The notes under the pieces: generated by a model
Told to the model about the DNA's origin: nothing
Seen by the model: only the letters and a program-made list of their open reading frames with translations
Database searches by the model: none
Origin: CAVZCC01 sp963773765
Lineage (GTDB): Bacteria; Actinomycetota; Acidimicrobiia; Acidimicrobiales; Microtrichaceae
DNA length: 64,000 bases
NCBI GenBank assembly: GCA_963773765.1
Contig: CAVZCC010000005.1
Coordinates: 434,001-498,000 of the forward strand
Direction: 5' to 3'
In this document: positions 1-9,559 of the stretch, piece by piece
Layout: every line of letters starts with the position of its first letter
How positions within the stretch are numbered: the stretch's first letter is position 1
Program-made: the position numbers and the translations under genes

Positions 1-1
1 G

Positions 2-340
2 GCCGGCGGGGTGCGCTCACCGCTGGCCGACGACGGCGACGGTGTGGCCCTGGCCGGGGCCCTCGACCCGGACCGGGTGCTGCTGGTGGCCGACGCCGGC
101 CTGGGCACCATCAACGCGGTGCGGACCTCGCTCGATGCGCTGGGCGCGCTGGCGGCCCGAACCATCGTGCACCTCAACCGCTACGACGACGCCGAGGACC
201 TGCACCGCCGCAACCGGACCTGGCTGGCCGAGCGGGACGGTTCGACCACCACGGTCGACGTCGGGGCGCTGGCCGACGCAGTGGCGCAGCGACCGGGACC
301 GCCGGAGCGACCGGGCCCCGTCAGCCCCGGAGGCTCTTGA
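2..340 (+). CDS. C-terminal part of a BioD/CobQ-type ATPase (dethiobiotin synthetase-like)
   Basis: The frame is open from the first base, so the start lies outside the window. The visible segment begins with AGGVRSPL, like the Gly-rich strand and loop (EGAGGxxVPL) of BioD-type P-loop enzymes. It continues with VLLVADAGLGTINAVRTSLDAL and a TIVHLNRYD strand, which match the later half of the BioD fold. The Walker A part is not in the window. It ends in a Pro/Gly-rich tail that overlaps the 3' end of the convergent next gene by 20 bases. It may make dethiobiotin, or it may be a related amidoligase-type ATPase; the remaining piece cannot separate these. Confidence 0.55.
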   Translation, partial: AGGVRSPLADDGDGVALAGALDPDRVLLVADAGLGTINAVRTSLDALGALAARTIVHLNRYDDAEDLHRRNRTWLAERDGSTTTVDVGALADAVAQRPGPPERPGPVSPGGS

Positions 341-710
341 GCAGCTGGCGGGCGATGGTGGAGTTCATCTGCCACACGACCTTGCGCCCGGCCTCGGTGG
401 CCTGTTGCACCACCCCACCGCCGGTGGCCTCCTCGATCGAGTCCAGGCCGGCGATCACGGCGTCCTTGGTGGCGTCGGTGGCCTTGTAGCCCATGTTGGT
501 CAGGCCCTTGACCAGGTCCGACTGGGCCACCGGCTGCGGTGCCGCGGCCGCGATGATCCGCAGCGCGTCCTTGGTCAGCTCCGCCCCCTGGGTGACCGCC
601 TCCGCCGCGCTGATGGAGGAGCCCTCCTCGTTCTCGAGCGACGCCAACCACCGCCGCACCTTGACCACGATCTCCCCGTGGGTCTCACCTTCGAAGGACA
701 CGGTCGGCAT
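321..710 (-). CDS. hypothetical protein, 129 aa
   Basis: I do not recognise a named family. The protein starts MPTVSFEGETHGEIVVKVRR, then a short acidic linker (ENEEGSS). A mostly helical, Ala-rich body follows, with a possible winged-helix-like stretch (PQPVAQSDLVKGLTNMGYKA). There is no signal peptide, no membrane segment and no Cys pair. It stands alone: its 3' end overlaps the BioD-like gene tail-to-tail, and the NADH dehydrogenase ends 44 bases upstream of its start on the same strand, so the two could be co-transcribed. The regular codon use supports a real gene; the function is unknown. Confidence 0.65.
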   Translation of the reverse strand: MPTVSFEGETHGEIVVKVRRWLASLENEEGSSISAAEAVTQGAELTKDALRIIAAAAPQPVAQSDLVKGLTNMGYKATDATKDAVIAGLDSIEEATGGGVVQQATEAGRKVVWQMNSTIARQLLKSLRG

Positions 711-754
711 GCTGACTCCGATCGGAACGGCGGCCGGTCGGCCGGGACCCCACG

Positions 755-2032
755 CTAGCGGGGTGATTCGTCGGACCCCACGATGAGCCGGGACCCGCGG
801 TCGTAGGTGAGGTAGTTCCAGGCCCAGTTCACCAGGACGTTGGCCCGGTTGCGGAAGCCGATCAGCATCACCAGGTGCAGCACCAGCCAGGCCAGCCAGC
901 CCAGCGGGCCGGAGAAGCGCAGCCCGCCCGGCAGCTGGGCCACGGCGTCGTGGCGGCCGATGGTGGCCATGGACCCCTTGTCCCGGTAGCGGAACGGCGT
1001 GGGGGCCCGACCCTCCAGGCCGCCGGCGATGACGCCGGCCACGTACCGGCCGGCCTGGATGGCCACCGGCGCCACCTGGGGCAGCGCCCCGCCGTCGGGT
1101 CCGGTGGCCGCGGCCAGGTCACCGATGACGAACAGCTCGGGGTGGCCCGGCACGTTGAGGTGCTCGTCCACCACCACCCGGGCCCCCCGGGTGAGCGTGC
1201 CCTCCCCCAGCTGTTCCGCCAGGACCTCCGCCAGCGGGTTGGCCCGCACCCCGGCGGTCCACACCAGCGTCGGGCTGGGGATGCGGCCGCCGTCGGTGAG
1301 CTCCACCACCTTGCCGTCGGTGCCGGCCACACCCTGGCCCAGCACGACCTCCACGCCGCGGGCCGCCAACGTCCGCCGGGCCCGCTCCGACAGCCGGGGG
1401 TGGAAGCTGGACAGCAGCACCCCGGCCGGCTCGGCCAGGATCACCCGGGCCCGTCGGACGTCCAGCGTGGGGAAGTCACGGGTCAGCACGCTGCGGTACA
1501 GCTCGGTCAGGCCGCCGGCCAGCTCCACGCCGGTGGGACCACCGCCGGCGATGACCACGTTGAGCACGCCGTCGTCGATCAGTCCGGGGTCCACCGCGGC
1601 CCGCTCGAACTGGCGCAGCACGTGGTGTCGCAGGCGGAGGGCGTCCTCCAGGCTCTTGAGCCCGAAGCCGTGCTCCGCCACACCGGGAACCCCGAAGGTG
1701 GCCGTCACCGCGCCGGCGGCCAGGACCAGCTGGTCGTACTCGACCGGGGGACCGTCCTGCATGGCCAGGCGCCGGGACCCGACGTCGATGCCGGTGACCC
1801 GGCCCAGGCGGACGTCCACGTTGCCGTGGCCGGCCACGATGCCCCGGACGGGCGAGGCGATGTCGTCGGAGTCCAGGCCGGCGGTGGCCACCTGGTACAG
1901 CAGCGGCTGGAAGGTGTGGAAGTTGTTGGCGTCCACCAGCACCACGTCCACCGGCACGTCACGGAGGTGGTTGACCAGCTCCAGGCCTCCGAACCCGGCG
2001 CCCACCACGACCACCCGATGACGGCGTTCCAC
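755..2032 (-). CDS. ndh: type II NADH dehydrogenase (NDH-2), FAD-dependent
   Basis: A monotopic, non-proton-pumping enzyme that passes electrons from NADH through FAD to quinone at the inner face of the membrane. The 425-residue length suits the family. The FAD dinucleotide fold is at the N-terminus (VVVGAGFGGLE, residues about 7-17). The NADH-binding Rossmann fold is centred on VIAGGGPTGVELAGGL near residue 160. FVIGDLAA near residue 300 is the second FAD contact. A hydrophobic stretch near residues 375-395 (LGWLAWLVLHLVMLIGF) fits membrane attachment. The gene is divergent from guaB with 68 bases between starts. Other FAD-dependent oxidoreductases share these folds, but NFHTFQPLLYQVATAGL is typical of NDH-2. 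Confidence 0.9.
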   Translation of the reverse strand: MERRHRVVVVGAGFGGLELVNHLRDVPVDVVLVDANNFHTFQPLLYQVATAGLDSDDIASPVRGIVAGHGNVDVRLGRVTGIDVGSRRLAMQDGPPVEYDQLVLAAGAVTATFGVPGVAEHGFGLKSLEDALRLRHHVLRQFERAAVDPGLIDDGVLNVVIAGGGPTGVELAGGLTELYRSVLTRDFPTLDVRRARVILAEPAGVLLSSFHPRLSERARRTLAARGVEVVLGQGVAGTDGKVVELTDGGRIPSPTLVWTAGVRANPLAEVLAEQLGEGTLTRGARVVVDEHLNVPGHPELFVIGDLAAATGPDGGALPQVAPVAIQAGRYVAGVIAGGLEGRAPTPFRYRDKGSMATIGRHDAVAQLPGGLRFSGPLGWLAWLVLHLVMLIGFRNRANVLVNWAWNYLTYDRGSRLIVGSDESPR

Positions 2033-2088
2033 GTCCGGAGGCTACCGCCGGGCCCGGCCGCCGCACGATGCGGTTTCCGGGCACCGAC

Positions 2089-2094
2089 TAGCAT
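2089..2094 (+). promoter_or_regulatory. -10 element for guaB, possible leaderless start
   Basis: TAGCAT fits the actinobacterial -10 pattern TANNNT and ends only six bases before the guaB ATG. Transcription starting about seven bases downstream would begin at or next to the start codon, giving a leaderless mRNA. No good -35 match is seen 17 bases upstream, and no Shine-Dalgarno sequence precedes the ATG, which agrees with a leaderless start. Confidence 0.45.
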
Positions 2095-2100
2095 TCCCAC

Positions 2101-3630
2101 ATGGCGCCCCTCCCCGACGATCTCCCGTCCGATCCGCCCGCCGATACCACCCTCCAGGCAGACCCCGCCGGTCGGTTCGGCCCCATGGGGCTCACCTTCG
2201 ACGACGTCTGCCTGGTCCCCGGCGCGTCCGACGTGGTCCCGGCCGAGGTGGACACCTCCACCCGCCTGACGGACTCGGTCCACCTGGCCGTGCCCCTCAT
2301 GTCCGCAGCCATGGACACCGTCACGGAGGCCCGCCTCGCCATCGCGGTGGCCCGGGAGGGCGGCCTGGGCGTGATCCACCGCAACCTGTCCATCGCGGAC
2401 CAGGTGACGGAGGTGGACAAGGTCAAGCGCTCCGAGTCCGGGATGATCGTGGACCCGGTCACGTTGGGCCCCGACGACCTGGTCGGCTCCGCCCTGGACC
2501 TCATGGCCAAGTACCGCATCAGCGGTGTGCCCATCGTGGACGGCGACCAGCGCCTGGTCGGCATCCTGACCAACCGCGACCTGCGCTTCGAGGACGACCC
2601 CAACAAGTCCGTGTCGGAGGTGATGACCTCCGAGGGCCTGGTCACCGCGCCCCAGGGCACCACGCTGGAGGAGGCCCAGACCATCCTGGGCCGCCACCGC
2701 ATCGAGAAGCTGCCGGTGGTGGACGGCGACGGCCGGATCACCGGCCTGATCACCGTCAAGGACATCAACAAGAAGCTCAAGTACCCCCACGCCACCAAGG
2801 ACTCCCAGGGCCGCCTCCGCTGCGCGGCCGCCGTCGGCGTCGGTGACGACGCCATCGAGCGGGCCCACGCCCTGGTCGAGGCCGGGGTCGACCTGCTGGT
2901 GGTGGACACGGCCCATGGCCACTCCGCCGGGGTGCTGGAGGTGGTCCGCAAGGTCAAGGCCAACCTGTCGGTGGACGTGGTGGCCGGCAACATCGCCACC
3001 GGCGACGCGGCCGCCGCCCTGATCGACGCCGGGGCCGACGCCGTGAAGGTGGGCGTGGGGCCCGGCTCCATCTGCACCACCCGGATCGTCGCCGGCGTGG
3101 GCGTCCCGCAGCTCACCGCCATCCAGGAGTGCGCCCGGGTGGCGGCCCGCCACGGCGTGGGCGTCATCGCGGACGGCGGCGTGCGCTACTCCGGCGACAT
3201 CGCCAAGGCCATCGGGGCCGGGGCGGACGTGGTCATGCTCGGCAGCCTGCTGGCCGGGGTGGACGAGACCCCGGGGGAGATCGTCCTGTCCCAGGGCGAG
3301 CGCTACAAGGCCTACCGGGGCATGGGCTCGCTCGGGGCCATGAGCGCCCGGTCGTTCTCCAAGGACCGCTACTTCCAGGGCGAGGTGGAGACCACCGACA
3401 AGGTCGTGCCCGAGGGCGTGGAGGGGCGGGTGCCCTACAAGGGCCCGGCCCAGAAGATCCTGTACCAGCTGGTGGGCGGCCTCCGCTCGGCCATGGGCTA
3501 CTGCGGCACGCACACCATCGGCGAGATGCAGCGCAACGCCCAGTTCGTCCGCATGAGCCCGGCCGGTCTGCGCGAGGCACACCCCCACGACGTGACGATC
3601 ACGTCCGAGGCCCCGAACTACTGGATGTAG
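2101..3630 (+). CDS. guaB: inosine-5'-monophosphate dehydrogenase
   Basis: Oxidises IMP to XMP with NAD+, the committed step of GMP synthesis, in the cytosol as a tetramer. At 509 aa it is full length. The TIM barrel starts with LTFDDVCLVPG (about residues 30-42). Two CBS domains follow, inserted at about residues 115-230 (MAKYRISGVPIVDGD, RHRIEKLPVVDGDG). The catalytic Cys loop is GPGSICTTRIVAG near residue 325, and the flap carries YRGMGSLGAM. The ATG is chosen because a -10 box lies just upstream, although the first 28 residues are a low-similarity leader. The gene is transcribed away from ndh, and the LuxR gene follows on the same strand. Confidence 0.96.
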   Translation: MAPLPDDLPSDPPADTTLQADPAGRFGPMGLTFDDVCLVPGASDVVPAEVDTSTRLTDSVHLAVPLMSAAMDTVTEARLAIAVAREGGLGVIHRNLSIADQVTEVDKVKRSESGMIVDPVTLGPDDLVGSALDLMAKYRISGVPIVDGDQRLVGILTNRDLRFEDDPNKSVSEVMTSEGLVTAPQGTTLEEAQTILGRHRIEKLPVVDGDGRITGLITVKDINKKLKYPHATKDSQGRLRCAAAVGVGDDAIERAHALVEAGVDLLVVDTAHGHSAGVLEVVRKVKANLSVDVVAGNIATGDAAAALIDAGADAVKVGVGPGSICTTRIVAGVGVPQLTAIQECARVAARHGVGVIADGGVRYSGDIAKAIGAGADVVMLGSLLAGVDETPGEIVLSQGERYKAYRGMGSLGAMSARSFSKDRYFQGEVETTDKVVPEGVEGRVPYKGPAQKILYQLVGGLRSAMGYCGTHTIGEMQRNAQFVRMSPAGLREAHPHDVTITSEAPNYWM

Positions 3631-3634
3631 CCGT

Positions 3635-3661
3635 CCGCTCCAACAGACGATGGCGGAGCGG
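3635..3661 (+). terminator. possible terminator hairpin after guaB
   Basis: CCGCTCC (3635-3641) pairs with GGAGCGG (3655-3661) across a 13-base loop, five bases after the guaB stop. The stem is only 7 bp and no T-run follows, so it is a weak candidate. Confidence 0.3.
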
Positions 3662-3668
3662 TCCGCGC

Positions 3669-3688
3669 AATACGCCGTTGTGCGTATT
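3669..3688. promoter_or_regulatory. inverted repeat, candidate operator for the LuxR-type gene
   Basis: AATACGC and GCGTATT are perfect 7-bp arms separated by six bases. The second arm overlaps the -35 region of the candidate promoter of the LuxR gene. An A/T-bearing dyad stands out in this GC-rich sequence. A 20-base dyad is a usual size for LuxR-family dimers, so autoregulation is a reasonable guess. Confidence 0.45.
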
Positions 3689-3715
3689 CACGGCACCGGA
3701 TCCCGGGACTACGGT
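3687..3715 (+). promoter_or_regulatory. candidate promoter of the LuxR-type gene
   Basis: TTCACG (3687-3692) and TACGGT (3710-3715) are separated by 17 bases. This would start transcription near 3722, about 25 bases before the ATG, leaving room for the AAGGGGGGAA ribosome site. Confidence 0.5.
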
Positions 3716-3746
3716 CGGTCCCGTCCCCGACCGAAGGGGGGAATCC

Positions 3747-4325
3747 ATGGTCGAGGTGACGCTCGGAGACCTACGACTCGCGGCCGACCTGGGTCGGGCC
3801 GCCCTGGACGTGCGGACCACGGACGACGTCGTGGCGCTGATCCGGCGGCTCCGCCACCTCATCCGCTGCGACGCCGCGCTGGTGCACGAGATCCACCCGC
3901 TCGGGATCACCCACTGGGCCGACCCCGGACCGGCCCCGGACCGGGCCCGGTTCCGGCTGGTGACGTCCGACGCCATCGGCGTGTCGGTGGTCCACGTGTC
4001 GCTGTGGCGGGGCGACCCGGAGTTCAGCGAGCGCGACCACCAGCTCTTGGATCTGGCCCGGCCCTACCTGGCCAGCGCCGTGGCCATCGTGGGACACGGG
4101 TCCCAGATCGACCTGGTGGACCGAGGGGCGACGGAGCTGACCAGCCGGGAGGCGCAGGTGCTGTCGCTGATCGCCGACGGCGCCACCAACAAGGAGGTCG
4201 GCCTGGCCCTGGGGATCAGCCCGCGGACCGTCCAGAAGCATCTGGAGCACATCTACGCCAAGTCCGGGACCCACCGCCGCACCGCAGCGGCCCGCTGGTT
4301 CTCCCTCCAGCTCGCCCGGCCCTGA
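3747..4325 (+). CDS. LuxR-family HTH transcriptional regulator, 192 aa
   Basis: The C-terminal HTH of LuxR/FixJ type is clear at about residues 130-185: LTSREAQVLSLIADGATNKEVG, then ISPRTVQKHLEHIYAKSG. The N-terminal 125 residues look like a small GAF-like sensor fold (LIRCDAALVHEIHP) with no receiver-domain Asp signature, so the signal is probably a ligand rather than phosphorylation. The ATG at 3747 has a strong ribosome site (AAGGGGGGAA) six bases upstream. A longer open frame extends upstream but overlaps guaB and has no coding character. A promoter and an inverted repeat sit directly upstream. The target genes are unknown; the dyad suggests it binds its own promoter. Confidence 0.8.
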   Translation: MVEVTLGDLRLAADLGRAALDVRTTDDVVALIRRLRHLIRCDAALVHEIHPLGITHWADPGPAPDRARFRLVTSDAIGVSVVHVSLWRGDPEFSERDHQLLDLARPYLASAVAIVGHGSQIDLVDRGATELTSREAQVLSLIADGATNKEVGLALGISPRTVQKHLEHIYAKSGTHRRTAAARWFSLQLARP

Positions 4326-4366
4326 GCCCGCCGCCGTCCCCCCCGGGTCCGGATTTTGACCACGAG

Positions 4367-5188
4367 TCACGTCGCTCCGCAGCGTGAATCGTGCTGAAGG
4401 CCGGGTTCGTCAAGAAGGCCTAGCCCGGGCCTAGACCACGCCGGTTCCTCCTCGGGGGTGAGGCGGAAGCCCGGCGGCGTGTCCCGGGCCGGGTCGGTGT
4501 CGATGGGCCAGCCGGGGTCGGTGCCGGTGAGGCGGGCCAACATCTGGCGCAGCATCGCAGCGGTCGCGCCCCACACGGTGTCGCCGACGAGCTCGAAGAA
4601 GTACACCGGACGCGACAGCTCCGGGCGTGCCCCACCGCTCCTCGCGGAACACGTCGTCGTCGCAGCAGCTCGCGCAACGGCACGTGCAGGACCTGGTCGA
4701 CCTCGCCGTCGTTCGCGCGCAGCACCGGGCCGCGCCGCAGCAGCCCCAGCACGGGCACGATGTAGGCCCGACGGGTGACCGTGGTCAGGTGGTCCAGCTC
4801 ACCGAGCGGCTCCACCACCGACGGGATCCAGGTCGACCTCCTCGCACGCCTCGCGCAGCGCCGTGGCGCGGGCGTCCTCGCCCGGCTCGGCCCGCCCCCC
4901 GGGAAAGCGACCTCACCCCGATGGGTGCGCAGCGTCCACGCCCGACGGGTGAGCACCACGTGCAGCCCGTCGCCGTGGTCGTACAGCGGCACCAGCACCG
5001 CCGAGGGCGTCCCCCCTTCGGCGGCGACGGGCGACGGCAAGCCCCGGAGATCGGGCGGGAACAGCTCGCGGGCCCGGTCGGCGCAGGATCAGCCGCTCCC
5101 CGTCGGGCAGGTGCGCCCACGGCGCGGGCCGGCCCGGCGACCACGCCGGGGGCCGCGGGATGGCCTGCGGGCCGCCTCGTGCGGGCAT
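4367..5188 (-). pseudogene. Nudix hydrolase of CoA pyrophosphatase type, frameshifted as read
   Basis: The product would hydrolyse CoA and related nucleotide diphosphates. The pieces lie in three frames but join into one protein. Start MPARGGPQAIPRPP is at 5188. The HRGEVAFPGG signature of the NUDT7/8-like group is followed by the Nudix box RAEPGEDARATALREACEEV. Then come TTVTRRAYIVPVLGLL, DDDVFREERWGTP, and a terminal segment with YFFELVGDTVWGATAAM. Five shifts are needed, near 5085, 4897, 4845, 4655 and 4625. Four are repaired by removing one base and one by adding a base. Conservation is good on both sides of every shift, so sequencing error is more likely than decay. Confidence 0.7.
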
Positions 5189-5370
5189 CGGTGCGCTGGC
5201 CGGGACGCCGGTGCGGTCAGGCCCCGGCACCGGATCAGCTGCTCCAGCAGGTCACGGAGGCCGTGCGTCTTGAGGTTGCTGAGCGTGCGTCCCGGCGGCG
5301 TCTCGCCCTTCTCCCACTCCATCCAGTACTGCAGGAGCTTGGCGGGATCGGGGGCGGGGCGGGATTCCAT
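5089..5370 (-). CDS. small hypothetical protein
   Basis: The first 45 residues (MESRPAPDPAKLLQYWMEWE, then KGETPPGRTLSNLKTHGLRD) look like a genuine small acidic/amphipathic protein. After LLEQLI the frame becomes Arg/Pro-rich shadow sequence and overlaps the Nudix start. If one base is removed near 5230 the protein ends as LIGAGA with a stop at 5218, giving about 50 residues and no overlap. I think that is the true form. The function is unknown. It lies between the SalK-like gene and the Nudix gene on the same strand. Confidence 0.5.
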   Translation of the reverse strand: MESRPAPDPAKLLQYWMEWEKGETPPGRTLSNLKTHGLRDLLEQLIRCRGLTAPASRPAHRCPHEAARRPSRGPRRGRRAGPRRGRTCPTGSG

Positions 5371-5409
5371 GCGGCGAGCCTACCGACGGTGTCCCGCGGT
5401 GCACCCGCC

Positions 5410-6261
5410 TCAGCCTTCCTGCAACCCCATCGGATTGGGGAACGGCAGCACCGCGGCCTCGACCACCGGTCGGGCCAGGGCCCGGAGCTCCTCGGTGAGC
5501 ACGTCGAGGCCGGCCTCGTCGACGGTCTCGCGGTAGGACTCGAGGGCCAGGGCGTCGGTGCGGTGCTCGATGTCCGCGTGCAGCCGCTCACCCTCCGGGG
5601 TGGCGGAGCCGTCGCCGGCCAGGATCCCCTCCCCCATCAGCCGACCGGATGCGTCACGCCACTGGTCCGCCGCTCCAGGCCCGGGTGTCCCGCAGGACCA
5701 CCGGGTCGATGCCCGTCACCGCCGTGGCCAGCACGTTGGCCTCACAGCCGTCCAGGCCGGCGCCCACCAGCAGTGCCACGTGGGCGTCGCCCCGGTGCTC
5801 GCGCAGCGTGGTGCACAGCTGCCACAGGCGCTGCATCGGCTCCTCCGGCACCACCAGGTCCAGGTTGGCCCCGGCCAGCGGCCGGCCCGCCGGGTCCAGA
5901 CCGTCGACCAGGCCGGCCAGGCGGTCCAGCACCTCCGCCCCGGGGTCGGGGACGGCACACCGCGCAGTGCGTCCGCCGCACCCTCGATCCGAGCCGCCAG
6001 GGCCTCACCCGGCGTCACGAAGGCCCAGGCGTCGGGCAGGGCCCGGGCCGCGCGGGCGGGTGAGAAGTTGAAGCACACCGCGGTGCCCAGCGCCGGCCCG
6101 ATCGGTCCCATCGGGGCCAGCCGGGCCGCGAAGTAACCCATCCAGAACCCCTTGGCCCCGGCCTCGCCGATGGCGGACAGCGCCGTCGGATGGAAGTAGG
6201 TGACGGCGTGCAGCGTCTCGACCGCGGCCCACAGTCGACGAGCCGGCGAGGTGGCATGCAC
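5410..6261 (-). pseudogene. SCO6745/SalK-like family protein, frameshifted as read
   Basis: Reads as one protein of about 283 residues across three frames. ARRLWAAVETLHAVTYFHP and GFWMGYFAARLAPMGP are at the N-terminus. A middle part contains NLDLVVPEEPMQRLWQL and HVALLVGAGLDGCEANVLA. A C-terminal part with EILAGDGS-like and RHRTDALAL-like stretches closes the gene. Shifts are needed near 5935 (one base missing in a G run) and 5645 (one base extra). Actinobacterial homologues of this family are annotated SCO6745 or SalK-like and have no firmly known reaction. The GTG at 6261 precedes HATSPARRLW. It lies downstream of groEL but beyond a hairpin, so it is probably a separate unit. Confidence 0.6.
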
Positions 6262-6307
6262 CGACGGTACCGGCTGGGCTGCCCGTGGCGGGCCCGGAAC
6301 GCGACCG

Positions 6308-6336
6308 GAGGGCCGGCCCCGCCAGGACCGGCCCTC
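6308..6336 (-). terminator. hairpin downstream of groEL
   Basis: GAGGGCCGG (6308-6316) pairs perfectly with CCGGCCCTC (6328-6336), with an 11-base loop. It begins about 40 bases after the groEL stop and before the SalK-like gene. There is no T-run on the minus strand, as is common in GC-rich actinobacteria. Confidence 0.5.
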
Positions 6337-6375
6337 TCGGACAGAGCATTCACACGGGCAGGTGCCCGGGCGTCA

Positions 6376-8017
<1,642 letters not shown>

Positions 8018-8076
8018 GTGCTCTCTTCTCGTTCTCTGCGTACGGGGTGGTGATCGTTGCTGGTTGGCTCAGCCGG

Positions 8077-8364
8077 TCACTTGACGATGGCGAGGATGTC
8101 GCGGCCGGCCAGGATCAGGAGGTCCTCACCCTCGATGGTGATCTCGGTGCCGCCGTACTTGGAGTAGACGACCGTGTCGCCGACGTTGATGTCGAGCGGG
8201 ATGAGCTCGCCGGCGTCGGAGCGACGACCGGGGCCGACGGCCAGGACCTCGCCCTGCTGGGGCTTCTCCTTGGCGGTGTCGGGGATGACGAGACCGCTGG
8301 CGGTCTTCTCCTCGGCCTCGGCGGGACGGACGACGATGCGATCCTCGAGGGGCTGCAGGTTCAT
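8077..8364 (-). CDS. groES: co-chaperonin GroES
   Basis: The heptameric lid of GroEL; 95 aa, the normal length. It begins MNLQPLEDRIVVRPAEAEEK. The mobile loop is KTASGLVIPDTAKEKPQQG and the C-terminal beta part is GEDLLILAGRDILAIVK. A frame extending to 8640 exists, but the ATG at 8364 is supported by GGAGGA eight bases upstream and by the CIRCE-controlled promoter just beyond it. First gene of the groES-groEL operon. Confidence 0.97.
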   Translation of the reverse strand: MNLQPLEDRIVVRPAEAEEKTASGLVIPDTAKEKPQQGEVLAVGPGRRSDAGELIPLDINVGDTVVYSKYGGTEITIEGEDLLILAGRDILAIVK

Positions 8365-8386
8365 TGCTACTGTCCTCCATTGGCGG

Positions 8387-8413
8387 TTAGCACTCGGACT
8401 ATGCGAGTGCCAA
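8387..8413 (-). promoter_or_regulatory. CIRCE operator 1 (HrcA site), proximal to groES
   Basis: TTAGCACTC, nine bases, GAGTGCCAA: one mismatch from the CIRCE consensus TTAGCACTC-N9-GAGTGCTAA. It lies 22 bases upstream of the groES start codon, over the likely transcription start, where HrcA repressor would block initiation until heat stress. Confidence 0.92.
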
Positions 8414-8415
8414 CG

Positions 8416-8442
8416 GTAGCACTCTCGTATGACGAGTGCTAA
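8416..8442 (-). promoter_or_regulatory. CIRCE operator 2 overlapping the -35 region
   Basis: GTAGCACTC, nine bases, GAGTGCTAA: one mismatch from consensus, two bases from the first CIRCE. On the minus strand its TTAGCA end can serve as a -35 element, with TACCGT 18 bases further as -10, so the two operators cover the whole promoter. Double CIRCE control of groESL is known in actinobacteria. Confidence 0.9.
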
Positions 8443-8476
8443 CGGTCCCTGAGAGCCCGGCCGGTCGGGACGCGGC

Positions 8477-9559
8477 TCAGGTCGGCAACGGGGCGATCCA
8501 GCGCCCGTGGAAGTCGACGTGGGCCACCAGCCGGTCTCCCCCACCGGGCCAGGTCCGCAGCCAGACCGACGCCCGCCCCCGGTTCCACTCGTCCGGCTCG
8601 TACCGGACCCATCCCAGCGGAGCGCCCGCCGTCGCGACACGCCCCGCCGCCTCGATGGCCTCGGTCACCTTCCAGCGCATGTCGGTCGGGACGTACTGCC
8701 ACACGATCGAGTGCTGCACCATCGTCGGGCGTCGCCCGTCCAACACCTCGGCCAGCGCCGCTGCGGTGTCCGACGTGGCCCGCAGGTCCGCCGGCACCTC
8801 CCGGGCGATGTCGATGGCGCCGGCGACGCGCTCCAGCCGTTCGACCTGGTCCGGCCACACGAACGACAGCAGGGTCAGGCGCCCGTCCTCGGAGGTGGGG
8901 TCGACCGGGTGCGGGTCGATCCCGATCCGGTCCTCCACCACCGGCAGGGCCGGCCCGTCGCCGACCGCGCCGTCGACCGCCGGCGCCAGGCGGACCACGG
9001 AGGCGGGGTCACCCAGGACGGGGCCGGCGCGCCGGTCACCCCCGAGGTCGATCCGGAACCGGTCCAGCCGCAGGTTCAGGCCGCCCGAACACCCCAGCTC
9101 CACCAGTCGAACGGCCGGGAACCCGGTCCGGGCCAGGGCCAGGCCCAGGCCGGCGGACCGGGCCACCTCGTTGGTCTGCACCTCACGGTCGAGGCCGGTC
9201 CGCAGGTCGTCACCGAACGACCCGACCATCGACAGCCACTCCTCCCGCAACCGGGCGTCACCGGCCGGGACCGCTCCGCCGCAGCTGGGCAGGAGCCGGG
9301 CCCACCCCGGCGCACGGCCGGCCAGGGCCAACCGGTGGGCCGCTCCCACCAGCCGCAGCGGGCCGGCCTGGCCGAACCGGAGGTCGGCCCGCTCCGCCAT
9401 GACGGCCCAACTGGGACCGTCGGCCCGGATGTCCTCCGCGATCAGGTGCAGCAGCCGCCCGTACAACGGCGAGCCCAACCCGTGGCACGCCGCCGCCTGC
9501 TGGTCGAAGCGGTCCGCCCACTCGTCCCGGTCCGCGGGCCCCGGGCCGGCAGGACTCAT
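8477..9559 (-). CDS. DUF2332 family protein
   Basis: About 360 residues. It begins MSPAGPGPADRDEWADRFDQ and contains LVELGCSGGLNLRLDRF, a nucleotide- or SAM-binding-like turn typical of DUF2332 (about residues 165-180). It ends with WLRTWPGGGDRLVAHVDFHG. The biochemical role of DUF2332 is not established; the fold resembles class I methyltransferases, which is only a hint. As read, this frame is continuous with tsaD. The ATG at 9559 overlaps the expected tsaD stop as ATGA, so I treat them as two coupled genes. It is last in the t6A gene run, with the CIRCE-controlled groES next. Confidence 0.75.
   Translation of the reverse strand: MSPAGPGPADRDEWADRFDQQAAACHGLGSPLYGRLLHLIAEDIRADGPSWAVMAERADLRFGQAGPLRLVGAAHRLALAGRAPGWARLLPSCGGAVPAGDARLREEWLSMVGSFGDDLRTGLDREVQTNEVARSAGLGLALARTGFPAVRLVELGCSGGLNLRLDRFRIDLGGDRRAGPVLGDPASVVRLAPAVDGAVGDGPALPVVEDRIGIDPHPVDPTSEDGRLTLLSFVWPDQVERLERVAGAIDIAREVPADLRATSDTAAALAEVLDGRRPTMVQHSIVWQYVPTDMRWKVTEAIEAAGRVATAGAPLGWVRYEPDEWNRGRASVWLRTWPGGGDRLVAHVDFHGRWIAPLPT

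Noticed and set aside
875..2269. 464-residue plus-strand frame over ndh and part of guaB
   Set aside because: Shadow of ndh; repetitive His/Gly/Gln composition and no ribosome site.
3129..3746. N-terminal extension of the LuxR gene back into guaB
   Set aside because: The extension is Arg/Gly-rich shadow of guaB; ATG 3747 has a strong ribosome site and its own promoter.
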